DNA of 64,000 nt, from contig NC_081554.1 of assembly GCF_963082655.1 (NCBI RefSeq), positions 39,020,354-39,084,353 on the forward strand. Direction: 5' to 3'. This stretch comes from Stomoxys calcitrans. Taxonomy: Eukaryota > Arthropoda > Insecta > Diptera > Muscidae. The position numbers and the translations under genes were made by a program. Shown piece by piece: positions 34,720-46,474 of the stretch (the first letter of the stretch is position 1; each line of letters starts with the position of its first letter). The notes below the pieces were generated by a model, which saw only the letters and a list, made by a program, of their open reading frames with translations, did not search any database and was not told the origin of the DNA.

Positions 34720-36325
34720 CCCAATCATTTAACCATCGACTGGAAGATTCGATGAGGCTGATGGTGACCGTAGACATGCAATATTCGTACTGAACTCCGG
34801 CTGCCTCGCCCCAACAAGACTGAAGGAGTTTTATCCTACGGATTCAACAAGTTGTATCTGAAGGTCTATGGAAGTGGTGGGGTTGGGGAATCAGAAGACG
34901 ACTCAGCAGTTGTTGCTGTACACTTGCCTGATGAAATATCCACCACATCGCTGGCGGATTGCAGAAGACTAAAAATCCCCATGTCGCGATCAAAATAGAA
35001 GGGGAAGGCATCGAAACGGGACCCGACAAGCCCTGGATGGGTGGGTAATCCAGTTCGCAAAGGGCTCAAGGTGTGCGCCAGTAGGAAAGCACGACAGCAT
35101 CAGCTAGTGAAGCATCTAAGGAGGAATCGTCCTCAGTGTCCTGAGAAAGAGTGGTTCCACTGCTTTCCCACCTGCCCCTGGATGCGTACGGAAGCTCATC
35201 ATGACAAGGTCTATAGAATTTTGTGAGGATGAACTCCTGGTGGAATCAGAAGACGAGACTAACACAACAGTGGTGTAAGTTCTGAATCCTAACTATGGTC
35301 CGGTCTCTGCAGATAAATCTCCACCATTGTTAGACCGATTCGGCGGCACTAACGGTCCTCCTGATGGCAGGGGGACTTAAAGTGTTTCTTATGGTCGTGT
35401 GGAGGAACGGTTCGTGGACTGAGAATTCCGGGATTAAAACTACTCAAGGGCACGGGGAATGGGAGACACAAAGTCTGTATTATTGCAAAGATTAGTCTAA
35501 AAGTTTTTTTTTTCTTTCGTCGTTAAGCATTGAAGATTTATTAGTAGGCAGCCTTGAAATAAATTATTCTCATTACTTTCTGGCTTCTCTATATATGGCA
35601 CACGATTCAGGAAAGCCGCCTTCAAACTTTATTTTGTTGGTTGAATCCGCTTCTGCAAGGAAAAAGAGCTTCATTGTAGGAAGTGATGCTAATGCACATC
35701 AACAGATATGGGAAAGTTCTGATGTCATCGAAAGGGTTGAGCTGCTTATCGAATATATTATAAGTTGCAATCTGGCGATTTGTTATAAACGGGATAAACC
35801 GATCTTTGGTACCAGGAATAGACATGAGGTACTAGATATTACCTTTGCATCGGAAGATATAAGCGCAAGAATATAGGTGTCTGGGATGTGCTGGATGACC
35901 CCAACTTCTCTGATCATCGTTATATTAGTTTCAGCGTTGGGGAAAATACTGCAGAAGTGGTCCCTCGGTTAAACAGAAGTAAGGCGGATTGGGATAAATT
36001 TCGGCGCACGTTCTGCACGTATATCCCTTCTAGGCCAGAAAAGGAAGTGGAAATTGCGGAGGATATAGACATCATGGTCAAGCGGATCACGAAGGCCCTG
36101 AATGACTCGCTTGTGTCAGCATGTTCTAGTGCCAAGCCATGGGGCAAACAGCGACCGCCATGGTGGATCCAAGAACAGGTTGGTCTAAGGAAGGACTGCA
36201 GGAGACTCTTCAATAGGACGAAAGCTACAAGAGCACCTCACGATTTACACTGCTAAGAAAATATAAGGGCTCAGAACAAATTTTGCAGCTCCGTGGAGGA
36301 TACATCTGAGGCCTCTAGGCTAAGG

Positions 36326-36770
36326 AAGATTCTGCCCTCGAGACCTTTTACGGTGAAGTATATTCAGAAGTCAGAGAATGTATGGACAATGTCTAGTGAA
36401 GAAACACTAGAACTACTCGTTGAAACACATTTCCAGGGAAATTCTCCAACGGCCAATGTGGCGCCAGAAGAGGTTGTCACTTGTATGCATTCGTCGGAGG
36501 TTATTAGGGAAATTGTGTCTAAGCCGAAAATCCTTTGGACGACAAGAAGATTCGACACCTTTAAGACTCCAGGCCCTGATGATGTATCACCGCTTGAATT
36601 ACAAGCTGTGTCTGATAGATTGGTTCTTTGGCTTAGAAGATTCTGTCCTCGAGACCTATTACGGTAGGGTATATTCAGAAGTCAGAGAATGTATGGACAA
36701 TGTCTTAGAACTACTCGTTGATATACATTTCCCGGGAAATTCTCCAACGGACAACGTGGCGCCAGAAGAG
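36326..36770 (+). repeat. Duplicated LINE segment (36326-36473 and 36639-36770) plus a Helitron-like scrap
   Basis: The stretch from 'gattctg.cctcgagacct' to 'gtggcgccagaagag' occurs twice; the second copy has a 13-bp deletion. Directly after the second copy, 36769-36808 matches the Helitron-like element at about 31218 ('taggacgtatttgctca.ca'). LINE sequence then resumes. Confidence 0.82.
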
Positions 36771-37433
36771 TAGGACGTATTTGCTCACCAAGACAATTGG
36801 GGTCTTCATGACAGGGCATGATAGACTGGTTCCTTGGCTAAGGGAGATGTACTCTGCTTGTATCAGCATGTCATATATACCTGTGGGATGGAGGAATACG
36901 AGGGTGATTTTTATTCCGAAAGCAGGAAAACCTTACGTATGATTTTCGTCCTATTAGTCTGTCATTCTTAGTATATCCTATTAGTCTGTTATGCGGAAGA
37001 CTCTTGAGAGATTGATAGAAACATATCTTAGGGCAAAGATCCCTCAAGATCGCCTGTCGTGGCAACATCATGCATAAAGTAAGTAGCCGACCTAGTCGGC
37101 TACATAGAGGGTTCTCTCGCTGTCAAGGAATATACAATGGTAGCATTTCTTGGCATTAAAAGGGCTTTCAATAATGTAAAACCGACGTCAATCATGAAGA
37201 AAAGGAATTTCTAGCCATCAAATCTACCGTAAGAAAGTTTATTAATAACTTACTACTAAAAAATGCATTACGGCAGGCTTGGGATCTGTGGATCTTAAAA
37301 CAAGAGTCAGCAGAGGATAATTTTACTCCACGTACCAAATCGTTCCCAAGATTGCTAGAGGTATACCCACAGATTCCAGTTTTCCTGTGAAAGGTACTCT
37401 GCTCTACTACTGAAGCTATATCAGGTTATAGGA

Positions 37434-37612
37434 AGCCACCATAGCGCAGAGGTGAGCATGTCCACCTATGACGCTGAACGCCTGGTTTCGAATCCTGGCA
37501 AGAAGAAAAAATTTGGTTGTGGTTATCCTCTACTCATGCTGACGATATTTGTGAGGAACTATGTCATGTAAAAGATTCTTATCAAAAAGGTGCCGTTCGG
37601 CTCTGCTATACT
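37434..37612 (+). mobile_element. tRNA-SINE, 5' half
   Basis: It has the A-box region 'gccaccatagcgcagaggtg', the B box 'ggtttcgaatcctggca', then body sequence to 'gccgttcggctctgctat'. The 3' half is missing. Confidence 0.82.
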
Positions 37613-37639
37613 GCCTGGACAATGTGTAATCCACACTGT

Positions 37640-38035
37640 CTGGAACATCGAACATTGTATTAAGGATCACACGGCATCCATAGCCGCCGCATGACCAAAA
37701 GAAAGCTCACTTAGCCTCACGGCAGCAGTAGCAGCAATTTGTCTCACTACAATGTCCAGAGGCATTAGATGTAGCATTAAATTTAGTGCATCAGATGGTG
37801 TCGTCCTCAGTGCGCCTGTGATGATCAAAAAAACATTCTTTTGGATTCGGTTGAGTATTGAACAGTAGGTGGATTTTTGAAGCGCCGTCCACCAGACCAC
37901 AACACAATACAGCATTATAGGTCCGACAACTGCAGTATAGACACAGTGCATGACGCGCGGTCTAAACCCCAACTTTTGTCAATCGTTCTCATGCAGGTGT
38001 ATAGGGCAAGAGTTGCCTTTCTTGCCCTTTCCACA
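37640..38035 (-). mobile_element. LOA/R1-like LINE thumb fragment
   Basis: The minus strand reads 'MGFRPRVMHCVYTAVVGPIM', 'VVWWTALQKSTYCSILNRIQ' and 'LRTTPSDALNLMLHLMPLDI', the region after the RT palm in this LINE group. A scrap of the same region reappears at about 38085-38140. It may belong to the same family as the LINE at 33780 but lies on the opposite strand. Confidence 0.78.
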
Positions 38036-38167
38036 ATGTTTCATTTGAAGTTCAATTTCTTGATTTTTTTACTTTTTGATCCGGTTGAGTATTGAACAGT
38101 AGGTGGACTTTTGAAGCGCCTTCCACCAGACCACAAGACAATACGTAAAGTAACTCTTGCCCTATAT

Positions 38168-38978
38168 TCAGTCATGTAAAACTTCCGTATAAATAGAAGT
38201 CGAATCGCCATAATAGAGAGCTCTCTTATCTTTCATCTGATACTTTATTTGATCAGCATTGACTGCAAAGCGAGAAGTCTCCCTACTATTCCTTCATGGA
38301 GTGTTTGTGGCAAATTTTCCAATTTTGAGTTTAAACTGTATTTTTATACATTTTAAGGAATCTTCGCTGGATCAAATACTGGGAGATCTGCCTCATTTGA
38401 AGTTCAATTTCTTGATTTTTCCTTGATTGCAAATGCATCCTCTATGCAGGCTACTAATTATTGAAGGGCTATTTCATTGGACTTGCCCTTATTATATGCT
38501 AGGAGATCTTTAAGGATCTTTGCCCTAACATAAAGGATGACAGACTAATAGGTAGAGTTTTTAAACCATCGATAATCACAACATTCGATATTTTCAATAA
38601 CAATACTACCGATAATACTACCAAGACTATTGGAAGTCATGAGAGAAATCACCTCCACATCCACATACAATCTGGCTACAATAACAACAACAACATGCTG
38701 ATACCAGCATAGTATATCTCCTCTCATTAATGCTGGTGACATTTTTGAGGCATTCAGTCATGTCAAACTTCCGTATAAATAGAAGTGGAATTGCCATAAT
38801 AGAGAGCTTTCTTATCTTTGATCTGATACTTGATTTGATCAGCATTGACTGCAAAGCGAGAAGTCTCCCTACTATTCCTTCATGGAGTGTTTGTGGCAAA
38901 TTTTCCAATTTTGAGTTTAAACTGTATGTTTATACAATTTAAGGAATCTTCGCAGGATCATACACTAGGAGATCTGCC
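38168..38978. repeat. 226-bp direct repeat pair of unknown family
   Basis: 38168-38393 and 38755-38978 are near-identical, sharing 'gcattgactgcaaagcgaga', 'agtctccctactattccttc' and 'gaggcagatctcc' in complement. A further pair, 'tttgaagttcaatttcttga', links 38044 and 38396. The segment between the copies holds other repeats. No coding assignment is made. Confidence 0.85.
38560..38700 (+). mobile_element. ATCGATA-type MITE scrap followed by a hairpin/CAA-tailed retroposon end
   Basis: 38563-38625 ('accatcgataatcacaacat...gatattttcaataa') matches the left part of the MITE at 45545. 38650-38695 ('cacctccacatccacataca...gctacaataacaacaaca') matches the 3' end seen at 10690. Confidence 0.5.
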
Positions 38979-38979
38979 T

Positions 38980-39849
38980 CAATACAACGTCCGAGTGAAT
39001 ACACACTTCCTTTTTCCGCGTTACCTTGCCTTTCGTCGGCTTTAATCCTATCTCATGGATTAATCCATAACTAAAAAAACTTAAGGATTGCAATTTTGAA
39101 ACACTGTGCAGTTCCTATCTGTTACAAATTTTCAAGGGCTCTGACGAAATTTTTTTATCGGCCCGGATTATTATGATTGTCATTATTAAAATGCAACATT
39201 TGGAAGGAATCTACAATGCCATGATAAGCAATTACAATTTTGCCACAAAGCAAGACAAACAATAATAGCTCAATGGAGCAAACCGAAGAAATAACCGAGA
39301 ACAAATGTCTATTAAGGATTTGGAAAAAACAAGCAGTACAAGTACCTTTAAATGTGGCTACGTTTTCATGGTCGTATTAATGACACATGCACATGCTACA
39401 TTTATTTGGTGGTTAGGTCTAAGTTGCCGACTTGTGGTAATCCATTGTGATTGGAATTCTTGTGTGCCGCTTCCATTTGGCAGACATTTGTTGAGGTTTT
39501 AAGCAGAGCAAAAGGTTTGAACAATAGTATAAAAAACATACAGAAGCCAAAGAGATTTTTTTCCAGTAGTTTTTGAGAATTGTGTGGTTTAAACACTTTG
39601 TAAATATGACACCTGCCTTTGAACATTTTTGGAACTTCATTTTATATAAAACATTGGGATTTTTCGCACCCTCGGAATGGTGAATATTTTGCATAAATCT
39701 ATTTATATTTCGAGTTTTTTTCAATAAACTGAGATAAACATGGATGGGGTCTTTGTATATTTATTTGTAGGAGCTCCATACTCCAAATTTTATTTTAATC
39801 TAAATGTTATATATTACGCACCAACATTTAAGGAAAACTTGGATTTGAC
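38980..39849. other. No gene recognised
   Basis: AT-rich. A minus-strand frame at 39419-39724 has no motif. No element ends were found. Confidence 0.45.
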
Positions 39850-41749
39850 GAGAAAATGACAATGTCAGAGATTAAAAATATATTACGAAAAGTGAAGATT
39901 ATCAAAGCTCCCAGAGAAGACGGAGTGTCATATGTTTAATTCGTGAATGGCACGAAACAACTTCATAATCAACTGCAAAGAATATATATAATAAAACATA
40001 CACATAAGGGATAGCTGATGCCACGTTTACAAAAACAATAATTTACCCGATATATAAAAAAGGAGATATTAATGAAGCGTCAAACTACAGAGGCATATCC
40101 TTTATGAACTGTATAGCCAAAATATTTATAGGATTTCTCAATGATTGATGATAATTGGGTAGAAAACACTTTGACGGAGTTTCAGGCAGGTCTTCGGAAA
40201 AAATATTCAACGGCTGACAACGTATATTACCTTGCAACTGCCATCATTCCTAAGCTGGAAGCTATGCCTCTTTCGTAGATTTTAAAGCGGCGTTTGACAA
40301 TATATCAAGCCAAGCCCTAATCTACAAACTCTTCGAAATGGGTGTATCGAACAAAATGTTTGATATGATCGAATCTATTTATAATAATATGCTATCTACA
40401 GTTTGGGATGGTCATGAATTATCCTCATACGTTTACACAAGTAAAGGTGTTAAACAAGGATGCTTATTGTCACTGATTTTCTCTTTTTACATCAATGATC
40501 TACATGAATATCTTGAAGGCAGAGTTTTTATCGAAAATTTGAACCTACGGTTCTTACGTTACGCTGATGATATTATGTTACTAGCAGACGATGTCCATAT
40601 ATTGCCGACAATGATTCACAATCTGGAAGTATAGTGTAATACTTGGAACCTGGAAATAAACTTATCAATATCGGAAATCAAGGTTTTCAGGAATGGAGGT
40701 AGACTTTCCAAACACTAACAATGGAAATTTAATAGCAACGAATTAAAAACTTCAAATAACAAATACAAATATTTAGGTGTAATATTCACACCAAAGATGT
40801 AATTCACCAAACATACATAAAATCGAAACAATCAACCAAAAACTGCATAAAACGCAACTTGGAGAAATTTTGTAGGCAAACAGAAATAAATATGAACGCA
40901 AGGAGGAAATTGTTCCTGGCAGTCTGTATATCCATTCAAACCTATGCTGCTCAAGTCTGGGGATTTTTTCAGTTCGTCAACTCGTCAGCCAATTTGTTGC
41001 AACGTTATTTTCTAATAAAGACGATTTTGAAACTGCTAGTGTGTTCGCCAAGTTACGTACTCATGCTAGAATATGAGGTATGTGATACTCTTATATATAC
41101 CCTAAGACTTCACTTAAACTACATAGGAATAACTTTGTTTCAGAATTTGAGTAATAGATTGTCAAACTAGTTATCCAATATTGTTTTCCACAGAAATGCC
41201 TTCTGGGTAAAATAACTGAAAGTCTTTGCTGCAAGCATAGAGTTACAATTACCCGAAACATTGGCCTCATCAATACCATGGTATGCATTTACCAATAAAC
41301 TCATAAACAGTTTAAAACTTAACCTCCTCCAAAGAAGGATATACAGAAAATCTGAAAACCATCTAAGAATATATAAATACCTGGATCCAAATAGAGCTTA
41401 TCCCTACCTTGATAATAAATATAGTACTTCAAAAAAGATTACTAGGATTTACAAAGCTCGCAGTGGAATGATATCATTGGGTTACAATACAATATTTGAA
41501 GGTAGTGAGTCGGAAGAAATTTGTAAGCTTTGCAACTTAAAAGAAACAGAAACTTTATATCCTCTCTTGGGATCTGCCCGTTATTAAGAGAATTTAGATT
41601 GGCGGCCTTTACCAAAACATTATTGGGCAGAATTGGGATAAACGAACTAAATATTTACCAACCGGCTACAAATATCGGCAGTTTTTAATAAATAAATATA
41701 GCTAATTAAATTAAATTAGTCAATAAAATTAAAAAAAAAAAAAAAAATT
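39850..41749 (+). mobile_element. LINE (RT with YADD, poly(A) 3' end), frameshifted
   Basis: The fragment starts within an RT linker ('MTMSEIKNILRKVKIIKAPR', 'EDGVSYV'). It continues through 'KKGDINEASNYRGISFMNCI'-like sequence, 'SFVDFKAAFDNISSQALIYK' (first Asp motif in a shifted frame), 'GVKQGCLLSLIFSFYINDL' and 'RYADDIMLLADDV' with YADD at 40560-40571. A C-terminal region has 'EEICKLCNLKETETLYPLLG', a Cys-x2-Cys zinc-type motif. A run of 18-19 A's at about 41731-41749 closes it, as expected from target-primed reverse transcription. The 5' half is missing. The clade is not assigned. Confidence 0.78.
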
Positions 41750-43605
41750 GTGAAAAGTGTTGGTGGGATTCCGTAACTCAATAGTGAATAAATATCATAA
41801 AAATGACCACGGTAGGCATCGACACAGAAGTTTTCAAAGTCTTTAGACTTCAATGATGTAATTATATCCCCACAGTACACACACGTTGGAACTGTAGGAT
41901 TCGGAACTCCGTACCCAACTGACTGACAAATATTCGACCACTCTCTCGCCCAATAAATTTTCAATTCAATAACTCTCTCGGCCAGAATATGTTGTAGGCG
42001 ATGTGAGCCAAGCTTCAGTATTCTGTCGATATATCTAAAGTGTGACTTTAAAGTCGATGAATACATCGTATCCTAGCCCATTTCTAGATGTAAAACGTAG
42101 TTCGGAGTATTTGGAGGAAGGTATAGCATTCTCTTGACAAAAAAAAAAAAAAAAAACCGTAATAACCTTTCATCATCTTCATTTCTCTCATATCCCCAGA
42201 TCTGGTCAGCGTTGTATATAATGGATCGAGTATACACACACGTTGGAACTGTAGAATTCGGAACTCCGTACCCAACTGACTGCCAATACTAGACCACTCT
42301 CTCCCCCAAATAAATTTTCTATTCAATAACTCTCTCGGCCAGAATATGTGGTAGGCGATGTGAGCCAAGCTTCAGTACTCTATCGATATATCTAAAGTAT
42401 GACTTTAAAGTCGATGAATACATCGTAACATAGCCCATTTCAAGATGTAAAACGTAGTTCGGAGTATTTGGAGGCATGTATAGCATTCTCTTGACAAAAA
42501 ACCTTAATAACTTTCCAACTTCAACTCTTCATATCTCTCATATGCCCCGATCTAGTCAGCGTAGTACATAATGGATCGAGAACAAGCGTTAAATACCCTC
42601 ATATTATTTTCCTACGAAATTCCACGATGATTAAGGTAATTTCCCCAAAAAGAATTTATAGCCATCTTTGAGGCAGAAAGCTTCTTGTGATTATGTTTCA
42701 TAAACGAGATGAGAGATTGAATGATAGTTCAAACCCAAGTTAGTTCACCACCAAATGTTCATTCTAAATCAGCAGAGAATCTCAAACCCTTGCGGAAGAT
42801 CGCAATCTTAGACTTTATTAAGCTCACTTTCAGGTCCTACTGTAAGCAATACCTATACAACGCAGCAATTATTTTCTGAAGATCCTCAGGACTGTCAGAC
42901 AGCAAAACAATATCATCTGCATAAAATGGAACGTTAATATTAGTATCAGCTACCTTGACTCCACATCGAAGGGCATCTGAAAGATCATTAGCATACAGAG
43001 AGAACAAGATAAGACTCAGTTTACATCCCTGTTTCACTCTAAATTGCAATGGGAATGTGTCAGAGAATGAACTCCCATTCCATATTTTTTTCTCACTGTC
43101 ATCATAGAGATGTATAAAAAGTCACATTATCCTTGCTGACAGACCAATACAGGAAATTATGTAATAGAAAAAATCTACAAGAAAGCGTATTTCCGTTTAT
43201 TATCAAATTTCCTAATACTGATAATATTAACGAGATTGATTATATTATCAATCGTCGATTAATCCTTGCATAAATTAGACTGAAACTCATTCGTTGTACT
43301 ACTCTACGAAATCCATTCAACCATACGGTTCAGCAATAAACTGTTAAAAATCTTACAAACTGAGTCTATAAGGGAAAGACCTTTATAGTTCGTATCCACA
43401 TCTGGATCACCTTTCTTGAAAAGGGATATTAGAATCAACTGCTTGAATGAGTTTGGAACAGATATTGAAAGAAATATATTGTTGAAAGCCTTTAGAAGCA
43501 GTTTTTGAGTAGAGATTGTATAAGCTTGACCGATGACTATTAATAACTCATTTGATAGCAAATTAGTATTTCTCAATCGCAAAGTTTTTATTCTTAAAAA
43601 CATTG
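41750..43605 (-). mobile_element. LINE, same broad type, tail-to-tail with the preceding one
   Basis: On the minus strand: 'LILISLFKKGDPDVDTNYKG', 'LSLIDSVCKIFNSLLLNRMV', then 'FRVKQGCKLSLILFSLYAND' and 'NVPFYADDIVLLSDSPEDLQ' with YADD at 42912-42923. A C-terminal segment contains 'ILKLGSHRLQHILAERVIEL' and a 'CVYCGDI' zinc-type motif ending near 41760. Frameshifts and missing pieces separate these blocks. The C-terminal segment is duplicated. Confidence 0.78.
41880..42496 (-). repeat. About 357-bp direct duplication of the LINE C-terminal segment
   Basis: The stretch starting 'acacacgttggaactgtag' through 'agcattctcttgacaaaaa' occurs at about 41880-42138 and 42237-42496. A homopolymer of 18-19 A's (42139-42158) lies at the end of the first copy, resembling the poly(A) at 41731. 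Confidence 0.85.
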
Positions 43606-44418
43606 AAAATCTAATAAGGAAGCATTGAATATTCGCCGAAATCCCCTTTCTATGTAGTTGAACACTCCCACTTACTTACATCTCTAAAAATAATTTAAAA
43701 GCCTCCAATGCCTTCTTTATGGCCATGCAATCTGTTTAAAAATATTGCACCATTTCGATGACTGGGCAAAACTCAATTAAAACTCGTCTTTCTAATCGCT
43801 ATGGTTGTAGTGCTATGCCAAAATTAATTGCATTGATTTGACTTTTTTCCTTTGATTTTCCATTAACAATTGCAATTAAAACTTTCGATAATGCCACAGT
43901 TGAAAACTTATACCAATCGATTTGTTCTCTTTGATTTCCTTGATTGTACAATCGTACATGTTGTATACCCATTACATGTCCTAGCAGGTTGTTAGTTGTC
44001 TCAGGAGTATCTTGACCATTAAAAGCCGTCCCACTACTTTATCATATGCTATGGCAAATAAGATCTAGCGGACAACTGCATCATTGTATTGGATAAGAAA
44101 AAACAAATCATAACACAGGATAAACATCTTAAGATGAACTTCAAGTAATTCTTGCCTTACGCCTATTGAAGAATAGAAATTTAGCAAATATTTGTACAAT
44201 TGGATTTGTAGAAGAGCCCAAGAATTAACCATGTAACATTTCTTTAGCAGGTGGATACCTTCAATTAGTGTGCAACTGTTTTTAAGTGATAGCATCAAAT
44301 AATCGTTTAAAGTTTGCATCGTTGCAAAAGTACCCTACTTGTAAAATCATTTACCGTGTTCTTCACCGCAAAAGAAGTAAGTAAGGACTAAAATCGGGAA
44401 GAGAAATCATGAAATCAG
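43606..44418. other. No gene recognised
   Basis: AT-rich unique-looking sequence with no motifs seen. Confidence 0.45.
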
Positions 44419-45068
44419 AACAAGTAACTATTAAAAGCGTGCTAAATTCGGCCGGACCGAATCGTGGGAACCCACCACCATGGATTCTGCTGAAATATGG
44501 GAGCTATATCTGGTTATAGATCGATTCGAACCGTACTTGGCACTTGGAAGTCATAACGCAACACTATGTGCAAAATTTCTGCCAAATTGGACAAACATCG
44601 CGTCTTGTAAGGGCTCAAGAAGTCAAACCCGGAGATCGGTTTTTATGGGAGCCATATCAGGTTCTTGACCGATTTAGACCGTACTTGACACAGTTATTGG
44701 AAGCCATAACAGAACACTATCTGCAAAATTTCAGCCAAATCGAACAAAAATTGCGGCTTCCTGGTGCTCAAATGGTCAAACCGGGAGATCAGTTTATATG
44801 GGAGCTATATCCAAGTTTGAACCGATATGGCCCATTGCAATTTCCAATGACCTACATCAATATTAAGTATCTGTTCAAAATTTCGACCGCCTTAGCCTTA
44901 CGCGTTCGACCGCTATCGTGATTTCGACAGACGGACAGTCATAGCTAGATCGGCTCAGAATATCGAGACGATCAAGAATATATGTACTTCATGGGGTCCT
45001 AGATCATTATTTCGAGGAGTTGCAAACTAAATGACTAGGTTAGTATACCTCCATCCTCTGGTGATGGT
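44419..45068 (-). mobile_element. DINE-1-like element, inverted, short
   Basis: The 3' end lies at the left ('acaagtaactattaaaagcg', 'attcggccggaccgaat'). About two and a half central units follow, then a reduced GTCY run at about 44932 and 'attcttgatcgtctcgatat' in complement. The 5' end is near 45068. It is a compact copy compared with 13638-15170. Confidence 0.8.
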
Positions 45069-45544
45069 TGTACTTCTCCATGTATTCTATGGTCTGCCTC
45101 TGTTGCGTTACCCTTGGGGATTCCACTGTAGGACTGAGTGTGCAAGTTCGTCCTCGTTTTTTCTTAATGTGTGTCCAAGTCATCCATACTTTCGTTTGGT
45201 TATGTCACGGCGTATTGCTTGTTGGCCAGCTATATGCCATAATCGTTCGTTTGATATGGTTCGAGGGCACCATAATTTCTATATTCTTCGAAGTCATTGG
45301 TTTACGAACACTTGTAGTTTATGGGTCATGGTGCTGGTGATAAGCCAAGTTTCAGATTCATATAGTAAAACGATTGAACACATACATTAAATATTTTAAT
45401 TTTTGTGCTAAGCTCCATAGTTTCTGATGCTCATATATTTCCAAGTGACGCTAACTCTCCCTGTGCCTTTCTTATTCGGATTTCTATATCTTCTGCCGTA
45501 CCACCAGGTTGTTGCTAGGATTCTGCCAGAAGAGCTGGCACACT

Positions 45545-45948
45545 ATCGATAATCGCAACATTTGATATTTTCGATAGTTTTAATAATAAATATCGATAGT
45601 AACGATACGATAATTTCCCATCACCTATATTTCAAACGAAGATGAGAAGTAAAAATCAGGAGATCGATTTATATAGAAGCAATATTAATGCACAGAACAA
45701 ATAAAACCAAGCTAAATAAAGACAGTTGGAAGTCATGAGTGAAATCTTTGTATAAATGTTAGTGTTATCGGATGAAAATTGCGCCCTCTATAGGATTGCG
45801 CCCTCAGTGTAGGATTGCTTATTTTTGTTTAGTTTTGCAAAAAATTTAACTTTTGCGATCGAATCCATGGGAAAAATATCAAACGATATTTAGCCAAAAA
45901 ATTAAATATTGATAGTATCGATAGTGCCATCGATATTTTGCCAGCTCT
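45545..45948. mobile_element. About 400-bp MITE with AGAGCTGGCA ends and ATCGATA motifs
   Basis: It is bounded by inverted 'agagctggca' and 'tgccagctct', each followed inward by 'ctatcgata' motifs, and it interrupts the LINE reading between 45530 and 45955. It includes TATCGATA-like sites near both ends and a decayed DINE-1 unit-like stretch near 45655. The superfamily is not established. Confidence 0.65.
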
Positions 45949-46378
45949 AGCTGCCAGGTTATTCAAAGCAATCCACGTTATCAACCTCATCATAATAGAT
46001 TTTAAACTTATTTATCTTTAGAGCAACTTTAAGGGATTCTTCGCATAGCTTATTTACTTTGGCCTGCATATCCCTATTTGTGGATTTTAAAAGAACTGCA
46101 TCGTCGACGTACCACAGATCACATAGTTTGTTGAACATTCTCCAGCCTTCTCCAGAGGTGCGACGTTTAGGTTTTCGAACACGGTATCAAGGACCGCAAT
46201 AATAAGTAATGGGGAGAGGGTGCACCCTTGGCTCACTCCACTTGTAGTAGCAAAGGGTTCGCTTACAATGTCTTCATGCAGCACCCTCGATGTAGTTTCG
46301 TCGTTGCTAGTCTTGATTATCGACATAATTTTTTGTGGAATTATTTTCGGTAAAAGTATATCCCATATGGATGTTATT

Positions 46379-46474
46379 GTTGTTGTTGTAGCAGGGTGTT
46401 ATACACTTAGGCGGCAGCCCTTGCCGATGAGGAGCTCCATCGGGCCAATCCGGTACTTACAACTGGTTGGCATG
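46379..46474 (-). mobile_element. Short retroposon insertion with a perfect 10-bp target duplication
   Basis: 'ggatgttatt' at 46369-46378 is repeated at 46475-46484. Between them, on the minus strand, is a sequence with 'ccggattggcccgatggagc', 'gcaagggctgccgcctaag' and a 'ctacaacaacaacaa' tail. It inserted into the LINE RT next to the FVDYEKAFDAL motif. The tail plus target duplication indicates retroposition. Confidence 0.82.

Larger units (their letters stand above)
33780..37425 (+). mobile_element. LOA-like LINE: ORF1 relic, endonuclease and partial RT
   Basis: ORF1 is at 34192-34719. Endonuclease pieces include 'FIVGSDANAHQQIWESSD' (about 35666-35720) and 'FSDHRYISFS' (about 35906). An RT N-terminal linker follows ('RSKADWDKFRRTFCTYIPSR', 'PPWWIQEQVGLRKDCRRLFN'), then 'TPGPDDVSPLELQ' and 'MSYIPVGWRNTRVIFIPKAG'. 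The remains of 'KEYTMVAFLGIKRAFNNVKP' at about 37128-37185 hold the first catalytic motif with Asp changed to Gly. The order and wording match LOA-type LINEs. A stretch is duplicated at 36326-36473 and 36639-36770. Stops and frameshifts abound and the 3' half is absent. Confidence 0.8.
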
